This document shows positions 55,919 through 64,000 of a stretch of 64,000 bases of DNA, in pieces (the first letter of the stretch is position 1; every line of letters starts with the position of its first letter). The position numbers and the translations under genes are program-made. The notes beneath the pieces are model-generated. The model ran no database searches. It was not told the origin of the DNA and saw nothing but the letters and a program-made list of their open reading frames with translations. Location of the stretch: positions 7,186,695 through 7,250,694 of the forward strand of contig NC_049997.1 of the NCBI RefSeq assembly GCF_000003815.2, in the 5' to 3' direction. This stretch comes from Branchiostoma floridae. Its lineage: Eukaryota > Chordata > Leptocardii > Amphioxiformes > Branchiostomatidae.

Positions 55919-56549
55919 CTGCAGGGGCGACACACAGCGAGATAGGTCAGAACTGCAGTTACGTTATGTGGTGAAACTGCACTGGAATTGGAAACAACTT
56001 ACACAGTCATACATACTCCAGACCAAACGTTTCCAAATTGATTGATAATTTTCCTTTAAAATCTTGTATGTATATGTATACACTTGCTGGATCCGTCACC
56101 CACTCCTGTACTTATTTGATCACATTGTTTTGTCCTTTGTTTATTTTATTTTTAAATGTCCTAGTGGTTAACATGTTAATATTAGCTCGGCTAGAGTGCA
56201 TTCACCACTATGTCTTGTCTATATGTATACCAATTTAAAAAAACAGCACTATCTTGTTAGATAAAGGGGGTGGTAAAAGACGCCATCCACACTAGGGTAA
56301 AAATAAAACTCGACTACTAATGAAGGCCCAGGAAAGTTTCGCCGGGGCATTTTCATTGAAGCTCATCTGTGTTGGTAACACTCCCGTTAGTAATTATAGT
56401 ACAATGCCAAACTACCTTCCAACACAAAAGTACACACGGATCAAATTTTTAACGACCACTGTCGCCTTCTACAGGATCAATACCGATGACCAAATATTTC
56501 AAAACGCAAACTCGCGAGAGTTATACAGATACGAGACGCCAGCGAGTGG

Positions 56550-56722
56550 CCAATGGACCGATCCCAAAACCCCGCCCCCTGTTCGATCATGGTTCTATTT
56601 CGAACACCTCCGTCAAAAATAGCCATTTCTGTCCCACTGTGGCAGTTTTTGACGGTGGTGTTCGAAATAGAATAGGGGGTTCTATTTGTTCGATATGGCG
56701 TTCGACAGGATCGGTCCATTGG
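56550..56722. mobile_element. 173-bp fold-back element
   Basis: CCAATGGACCGATCC at the left pairs with GGATCGGTCCATTGG at the right, and TTCTATTTCGAACACC, CGTCAAAAA with TTTTTGACG, GGTGTTCGAAATAGAA in the middle. Internal loops are small. Non-coding. Confidence 0.88.
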
Positions 56723-58655
56723 TCGTAGAGGCATGTTAGCCCTGGAGCCGAGGAGCTGCGCTGTTAACGCCTTGCCTACAGCCTGGCTTCCAAAATAATC
56801 AAATCAACAAGTTTCTGTCCTGGCCTTTAACCGAGTTTATCAAGTTCTCGACCATAGCTACCCTATCTGAAATCCTATCAGTCTTGCTCCTCCGAAGTGA
56901 GAAGAACTGATAGGACTCGCACATTCTGCCATCCAATCGGAAAACGAGAAAAGACGATTGCCCGAGAACTTCGGCATGTAATCGCGCTGGATATTCATTT
57001 CACTGCGTCGTTTACACTATGATCACCTCAAAACCATTACAGGTTCGAGTTTCCCCCGATAGCGTAACTGTTACATCTTGTAGGGTAATCTTTAGTGCAA
57101 GTCATAAAGAACGACCTTAGAACTATTTTCAAAAGTAGTGGGAGCTTTACTTTACTTTTACGACCTTGGCGGACACAAAGTTTTGTTGCACAGAGTGAGA
57201 GGATGACGTTATCGTTTTGGCTACAGTACAGTATTAAATCGCTAGATGACGTGCGGGAGACACGAAAAAATAGAGACGTCACTGTAGATCATCAATTTAG
57301 TTTCGTAAACGTACGTTGCATGAAACTGTCATGAACTGTTAAAAAACATATTTATGAGAAAATATTGCTATTTTTGCCATTTTTTTATAATCTATGGGGC
57401 ATGCGCACGTGGTCTCCCTGCAACAATTATGTAATACGTAGTTTGTGTATCCCAATTAGAGAAATTAGAAAGAAGCTAAATCAGAAAAAGTACAAATTAG
57501 AAATACAACATAAATCTTAAAACTCCGCACGAACATAAACATCTAACGTTATACATTTGTACATATTAATCTTTCAAAAAAGATATGTGCCTACAGATAT
57601 ACCTCCCTCCACGCTTAGATATACATCTTTCAAAAAAGAAGAAAATATTTATTGCACGACAATTGTACATGGACAAAGTATGGCAACAGCTATTACATAA
57701 AGTACAAAATAGGTGTATAGACTAAGGCTTAACATCCTAGTTAACATAACAATAAGGGCTAACATAATTCATTCATATAGTATCATAATGAAGTAGGCTA
57801 ATCATTAGCTTCAGTATTCTTTCTAATAGCAAAGCAGTCCTTGATATATTTGCCTATTTTTAAAAAGATGTGTGTCTACAAATATAGCCAGCCCCGCCTC
57901 CACCCCACACTTAAAACATCTATCAGATCGCTTGAAGTGTTGCAGTTTGCGCTGGCGTGAAATGAAAAGCGAGATTCACCGTCTCGGACGGCGCAGGCTA
58001 TTAGCCGGCGGCTTCTTGAGTCAGTGCATCTAGATTAAGAGATAATGTGACGATACCAACAACTCTTCGCCGGGAAGCTCCACATAAGAGCCGGGAGAAA
58101 TGAGTCGTATCTGTCTGTCTTGGGTTAGGCTTACCTAAAAGAGCGCACAAATTAACTCGTAGATTTGGTCCGCTGTATAGCGCATCGCCTTGCATTTAGA
58201 TAAGATCTATTGACTTTGAAATTGGAAGCCCACTGGTCTCTTTATGTGCGAAGGAAAATATAGCAAAGATTAAGATGAGATAACTTAAATGAGACTCTTC
58301 AACTAAACGATAATGCGTACAACATATTTACAACGATATGAGATGTGACAAAGCTACCCCTCCATGTAAAAATCACAAAAAAAGAACCCTAGCTATTATA
58401 CGGCCGGGACGTTTGCGGAAACGAAAAGTAAAACTTATGTTAATAAATATGCACATGTTTTTCCGTTGAATTAATTGTGGTACGTTTTGTGACTTTGTTG
58501 TCTTTAATAATAATCTTTATTGCAATTCATGCAAAAATTGTCTTTAATATCATGCTCTGTACGGTAACTACACCCGTCTGCTTCGTTACGCTCTGAATGT
58601 ACCCTGGCAAAGTCGCATTGGAAACAAAATTGACAATTGACTTCCCCCGATCTCT
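56723..58655. other. Non-coding stretch
   Basis: No exon recognised. A TTTATTGCACGACAATTGTA phrase near 57645, and an AATCTTTATTGCAATTCATG phrase near 58510, resemble 3' ends of amphioxus-type LINEs in reverse, but there is no coding part to confirm this. Confidence 0.3.
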
Positions 58656-58659
58656 AGAA

Positions 58660-58905
58660 CTATTTAGAAAAGAATACTGGCTCTTGCTGGCCATGTAGCA
58701 CGTCATGAGGAGATGGCTGCCAAAGTTCTCCTCTGGGAACCTGACGAAAAGAGAAAAAGGGGACGGCCGAACCTGACACTTAAGAAAGTTTTGGAGGAGG
58801 AGGTTGGTTTAAAGGACTACAACTTGCTAGCCGCCATGCTAGATAGAGATACGTGGTCGGACATTGTTAATTAATGGCACCTCATACGAGGATGAACTGA
58901 ACTGA
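58660..58905 (+). pseudogene. LINE ORF2 C-terminal fragment
   Basis: The frame reads A-G-H-V-A-R-H-E-E, A-K-V-L-L-W-E-P, K-R-K-R-G-R-P-N-L-T-L, then [12 protein letters not shown] and a stop near 58873. G-H-V-x-R, L-L-W-x-P and R-G-R-P are hallmarks of the C-terminus of non-LTR retrotransposon reverse-transcriptase proteins. It is followed by the tail GATGAACTGAACTGAACT that also ends the fragment at 13815-13910. Confidence 0.75.
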
Positions 58906-59456
58906 ACTGACTTCGTTGCCAAATTGGAAATGTGACCCAAGCATAAATGGTTAGCTATCCCCTACGAATGACTACTTTGGGGAATCACTAACACTTAACT
59001 GTGGTATTAAAAATCTCTCACAAAAAAAAATTTCACGGAGGATTTTTTCTTGTCGCTCAACTTTCCATGATTGATTCTACGAATGCCTCCTCTTCCTGCT
59101 GTAACTGCTACATAATTGATGCTGATCCGATTCCATCTAAAACCGGGGACAAGTAAAAAAAAGATGTCCGCCTACAAGGGTCGGGCTCAGGTCACCTGGC
59201 GGCGGTGAAATGTCGTTCGATCCGTTCTGCTGCGTTCCCGCCGTACCTGGCGGGATATATGGTCCGTCCTAATGCGTATTGATGCTGTCCGGCTGGCCGT
59301 GACGTCACACCGTGCACACACGCAGACGACAATCCATTTATTAAAACCCCTGTGACGCCCTACAGGAAGTACTCTATTACCACTCAGGAGAAAATTATTT
59401 CTGTTCTTGTACACGTATTTTATTAGTCCCTGGTGACCCTTGGGCAATGCCGAAGG

Positions 59457-59545
59457 AAAATCAGCTTCCGAAAAAAAAAGAATTAATTTTCTCCTCACAT
59501 CAAGTCGAGGAGAAAATTAATTCCTTTTTTTTGGAAGCTGATTTT
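59457..59545. repeat. 89-bp near-perfect hairpin
   Basis: AAAATCAGCTTCC, the A/T tract and GAATTAATTTTCTCCTC pair with GAGGAGAAAATTAATTC and GGAAGCTGATTTT around an 11-base loop. The stem is about 38 bp. No target duplication was recognised. Confidence 0.9.
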
Positions 59546-60875
59546 AAAAGGCTCTTCCAAGAAAAAAAGAGTATTCTAACGGTAAGAAATTATGTAGCCG
59601 TTTTGCACAGATTTTGTATGCAAGATTTGTGATGGTCCCTCACTATCCTCAAGCATTTTTTTCTCTTGTTGCATATAAAAATCGTTCTTCACAAACCAAA
59701 GTTGTGTTTTTTTTGTTTTCCGTGTCGTCCAGAATTTGCAACGGTCCCTACAGACCGGAGATTCTTACTCCCGTGTTCCTGATCCTGTGAAACCTGCAAT
59801 GGTCCCTACAAATGTATGCTCTCCGTGTTCATACTAGCCAAGCAGAGGTTCAGATCGGTTATTTTTTGACGACGTCGACCGGTGGACATAAAGAAAATGG
59901 TACAAAATAGATAGGCCGATAAAAACGTCTAAAATTTGAAAACACACTAAAAAGCAACCGAAGTCGAACCTCTGCTTGTTTTCCGATGACCCCACGGAAC
60001 CTGTAACGGTCTTGTAAAATCCGAAAGGCGTATTCTTACCGTTTGTCAAATCGTTTATAGATCTTTATTACGTATTCTGTAAGTAACGCCCCCTCCCCCA
60101 TAAACCAAACATTTGCTGTCTGCATCAGCCTGACCCGCTGCCCTATATCTCCCACGATATACCGTCGCGTCACTGGTACGCCGGTGAGTGCTTGGGTCGT
60201 GACCGGAATATGGAATCATTCGCACATGCTTCAGGGTGGCCGAACCGTGTGCTATTGTCAGTGTAATCCCCGTGAGAGTGTCTACCTTTTATTTTCAAGC
60301 ATGCATTGCTCAAGGACGTCAAAGCTACTTTCGGCCTTTTAACCGTAGATTAGATTTTTAGGGTACTTTTGATAGTATTTTGCAAGCAGAGGTTGCTTTC
60401 TGATAGCCCTCCCTCTACAAAGTCTATAGAATATACAGGGCAAAAGATACAACAACCGGAATAGCCAAATATCATCACAATCCGTTTAGAGGTTCAAAAG
60501 ATATTGCTGCGGACACACATTCATAGAAATATTCAAAACAAAACCAGGGGGCCCAAACATACATCATCCTTACATCAAAACCTATCTGCCACCAAATAAT
60601 CAAGAGCATAGCATGGCCAGGTACTAGGTCAAAAGATACAAAAGTTGTTCTGCTGCAGTACCAAGGTCATACACCAGGGGGCTCAAAATCGACATTTACC
60701 TTCGTCTTCCTAACCCAAAAATCATTGTAACACATCCAGAGGTTCTAGAGTTATGCTCAGTCGGACCACAGATATACGGACACGCAGAAACACAAACAGA
60801 CACGCCAAAAACTATACCTGTAGTTTTCATAGAGGTAACTATATACCGCCACCTTTAATCTGATTGGGTAGTGGG

Positions 60876-61281
60876 TAGGGCTGGGTACCGGTACAAAACC
60901 TGTTTTCTTATTGGACCGGTCCAGAAAACCGGACTTGCAAAAATTAGGTGGACCGGATGTTGGACCTATTAGAAAATTAACAGATTATTTCAGCAGGCAT
61001 TCACACGTTTTGGCGCTTGCAGGTGGAAGAAAATAACAAGAGTTAGTAGAATAGAGTTTATAGTCATTTCTACCAAGTTTAACAGCCAACCATACAGGTG
61101 CAGATAGCGTTGTAGGATTTTAAGACGCCAGTGTGAGTCTAATACTACACGAAACAAATTTCTTTGTAGTGAAATGGATCATTGGCATGAGTCATATTGA
61201 ATCAGGTCCAGGTTCAGGTCCTGATCCTCTGGACCTGAACCGGACCTGGACCTGAATTTTTTGTACCGGTACCCAGCCCTA
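60876..61281. mobile_element. hAT-type MITE (406 bp) with exact 8-bp target duplication
   Basis: Ends TAGGGCTGGGTACCGGTACA and TGTACCGGTACCCAGCCCTA form the terminal inverted repeats. It is flanked by GTAGTGGG at 60868-60875 and 61282-61289. Internally rich in ACCGG/GGTCC words, so subterminal inverted motifs are dense, as in hAT elements. No transposase. Confidence 0.93.
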
Positions 61282-61410
61282 GTAGTGGGTAAAAAGGAGG
61301 CAGCCTAGCTAGATGTAAGTCTCTGCAGAGCTGAGTGCCAGACATAACCACACAAACACACCAGACACAGCTCCGCACACAGGGAGTTCTGTAAGTCTGT
61401 ATTTTATCAG

Positions 61411-61743
61411 CTAAGCTGCTAATGGTTTCCCCTGACCCCCGACAGACCATGGCATAAACGGTTTGGGAATTGAACTTGACAAATAGATTGAGACATAATT
61501 TGATTTCAGAAGCATGTAGCTGATTTCTCCTCTAAATTGTTCTCGCTGTTTGTCCAAGTCTTCATTCTTCATTTTATCAACCCAAGGTTCCGGTATATTG
61601 TACAGCGACATCAGACAAACTTTTCGTTCGAACACTGTGTAGGACGCTTGAGTCTCGTTAAAACCTTTACGACCGGAAATTTCAACATTTTCCGCCGTCG
61701 TTCTTCTCTTTGGGGCAGAGCATCGTAACTCAGTGACATGCAC
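61411..61743 (-). CDS. Unidentified 110-residue open frame
   Basis: Minus-strand frame from ATG 61743 to a stop at 61411. Its composition is protein-like and not repeat-derived (V-F-E-R-K-V-C-L-M-S-L-Y-N-I-P-E-P-W-V-D-K-M, then L-D-K-Q-R-E-Q-F-R-G-E-I-S-Y). I recognise no domain. It could be a small single-exon gene or the first exon of a gene extending left. No signal peptide or membrane segment. Confidence 0.35.
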   Translation of the reverse strand: MHVTELRCSAPKRRTTAENVEISGRKGFNETQASYTVFERKVCLMSLYNIPEPWVDKMKNEDLDKQREQFRGEISYMLLKSNYVSIYLSSSIPKPFMPWSVGGQGKPLAA

Positions 61744-61749
61744 GTTACA

Positions 61750-64000
61750 CTCTGCTCATAAAAACTACCATTATTTATTCAATAAAGAGATGTTTTCCGG
61801 CTAATACAACAAGCGCTACTCTAATGGCATACTTCCTGTAACGTTAGAAGTTTCGCTGTCTATCTTCTAACCGAAATTGTGTGCCATGGAAACTTTCTTC
61901 GTGAAATTAAGACCAATGTTGCCATACTCTCTTAAAACTAAAGATGAGGGAGAAGATTCTTATCTTTTAATTGGTACCTGCGGTTTTCTAACAACCAATA
62001 ACTTCAACTGTCGTCATACAAGTTTCCAAACTTCGAATTCCTTGCCGTTGCCGGGGGGCTAACTGCGGGTGATACGAGTAGAAATAGGAGTAAATGTACA
62101 GCCTGATGTACAGATTGTTAGACTGGTACATTAGTACACTAGTGTGGATAGTTTGTGTTATTTGCCATACACTGTACCTGATGCAATCGTTGTGCAATAA
62201 ACTCCATTTGACTTCTGTATGTATGTCTATGTCCATACGAGTGTCAGTGGAAAAATACCTAGGCAGAATAAGCAAAAAATCAAAATAAAGAATTATAAAA
62301 AATACAAAGGGAACAGGGTGATGTGAGATCTTTGATCTGTTAATGAAATACTTGGCCACCCAATACCATAAAGAATAGTTACCTGAGTGTACACCAGGGG
62401 TCTGTTATGGAGGCTATACAGAAAGCGTGGGTTTGCTGATTTCCACCGGTAAGTAAGACGTGGGCGTTGCTATGCCTGTGGGGAGTTGGGGCTATGTTCG
62501 CTATGTGTGCGCAGTTGAGAAAGGAGAAAGGCCAGACTTCTCAGAAACCATTACCAATCTCGCTGCTGGCAATATATGATCAACCGCAGGACTTGCAGCA
62601 TTTGGAAAGGCAATAAAAACTATATTAATCATTCATTATTCTTTCTATTCTTACGCTTCTCGAAATCTGTCCTTTTTCCGGGAGTTAACGTTCTTCTGTA
62701 ATTGTTTATTTTCTGACATGTTCGTCTGTCCATCCCTTAAACTTGTTCCCTACGTCTTTATCGAGCACTTGAATCTTTCACACCTTTCTTGTCTTTCTTT
62801 CGTGTCCTTTAGGCTTTTTATCTTTAAGCAATTTCTCTTTCCATTCCTCCTAGGCTTATCATCTGTATTTCTTGTCTTGTATATCTCCACAAAGTGGCTG
62901 CGCTTGCCGATCCACGATCCACGACCGATCAGCGATATGCAAAAGGACCAGAAACTTCCAGCGTAAGGTCTCATTGATGTTTTACCCAGAGATCCGAGCC
63001 AAAAAATACAAGGCTGCATGGACGCGCGTTTTAGCGGTGAGAAATTCCCTTTTAGCCAGCGGAACTGATATCAAAAGTTAGATTGGTAAAAGATTGTTTG
63101 TAACTGAAGAAATGAGCAGGTAAAGTTTTGCATTCGCGCGCTAGCTCGGAGGTACACCGTCCTGCGTTCTGAGTGGTGCGGTTGTTCACTAACTGCAAAA
63201 AAGTGCCATTTGTGGGACTTGACTAATCGTAGTTTGTAATTGCTATAAAAAATGAACCTACGTATAGTTGACGTTGGCAATTTTTCCCCACAATATAGGG
63301 TAAATGTGCTCAACATAGAATGAAAAATCTGCTAAAATTTCACGTAGCTTCATTATGAACGCGCCCGTGTAAACCACGAATTATAACATAGAAGTCTGTG
63401 GGAAAAAGAAACTCATCAATGAGACCATAAAGGTGACAGCGGCTCTGTGGGAACCTCATTACTTCTTTACCTGGAAATGGTTGATAAGATTAAGAGTTTG
63501 ATCCTTCTGCCATTTCATCTCGGTTTGACGAGATTTTCGATGATTGGCTATCAACCTGTCAACTTCAATCTGAAACCCATCAGTCAGATAAAGAGGAGCG
63601 CTGCAGGTGCTAAGGGGGTAGATACATACCCTATAGCGGGATTATCAAGTACCCCCTTGGCAGTATTATCGAGACTGTGGGGACCAATCAGGATCCTTTT
63701 CTATGATTTAAAGACAGGTATTGTCTCGTCCATCATCTGACGAGCTCGCTCCTCCCATTGCCAAGTATTATCGATTTTGATTAAGCAGTACACAAAATAC
63801 CAAACTCTTTCCTGAACTAAGACAGAACTCCATGATTATTTACACATTCATTTCATTTCATTTATTGGGAATGCAAACGATGCATGACAAGTGACAGTCA
63901 GGCAGCAGCAAGGCTGGTAGCGGCTACCACTGATACATACAACACGATACAAATCATTACAATGTACATTCTTAAATTTGTCCCTGGTACCAGTAGTCTG
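61750..64000. other. Right end of window, no gene recognised
   Basis: AT-rich sequence. An AATAAA at about 62612 (GGCAATAAAAACTATATTA) follows a stretch from 62380 to 62600 without a clear frame and could end an unseen plus-strand transcript. Short frames near 62.7 and 63.5 kb are hydrophobic or low in complexity and match nothing known. Confidence 0.35.

Noticed and set aside
58001-58195. Minus-strand frame with a possible donor (CTTTTAG|GTAAGC) as the missing first exon of the second mini-mucin
   Set aside because: Its phase 1 end does not match the phase 0 start of exon 55786-55918, and the encoded residues do not resemble the short M-F-N-K-type leader.

Overview
The window is eukaryotic nuclear DNA from an animal. 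Coding exons are short, bounded by GT/AG splice sites and scattered among introns, mini- and microsatellites and many small transposon relics; there are two 100-base assembly gaps. The host is most likely an invertebrate deuterostome, and an amphioxus-like (Branchiostoma) genome fits best. That rests on the mix of Penelope-like, mariner, Harbinger-type and hAT-type relics with vertebrate-like gene content. It is an inference, not a database match.

Layout. At 1-1.4 kb lies the first coding exon of a thymidine phosphorylase gene on the minus strand. From 1.7 to 12.3 kb is a large inverted repeat. Its outer arms are 347-349 bp and nearly identical, and each leads inward into a 51-bp minisatellite of opposite polarity. 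Between them are a gap, a Penelope-like GIY-YIG relic, a 146-bp satellite and two Harbinger-type MITEs. The right arm stops 13 bp before the start codon of a complete five-exon UFM1-specific protease (UFSP1-type, 224 aa, plus strand, 12.3-20.4 kb). The left arm lies upstream of the thymidine phosphorylase start, so these divergent genes carry the same upstream sequence in the same relative orientation. Introns of the protease gene hold a mariner MITE, a hAT-like MITE, a 183-bp triplication and a 31-bp palindrome with target duplications.

From 21 to 28 kb (minus) is a three-exon gene for a 64-aa secreted mini-mucin with a signal peptide, Ser/Thr/Asn-rich core and C-terminal GPI-type tail. A second gene of the same architecture and exon phasing lies at 54.6-55.9 kb (minus; first exon not found). 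The 28-42 kb region is mostly transposon relics, duplications and a minisatellite. From 42.3 to 49.6 kb (plus) is a multi-exon gene for a roughly 1,100-aa acidic nuclear protein with SUMO-interaction-like motifs, a basic nuclear localisation signal and a divergent forkhead-like winged helix; its fifth exon needs a one-base frame change. The last 15 kb is gene-poor apart from the second mini-mucin, with several fold-back elements, a LINE 3' fragment and a hAT-type MITE with an exact 8-bp target duplication.

The genes do not form an operon. The thymidine phosphorylase/UFSP1 pair is head to head and may share regulation; the mini-mucins are dispersed paralogues; the winged-helix gene stands alone.
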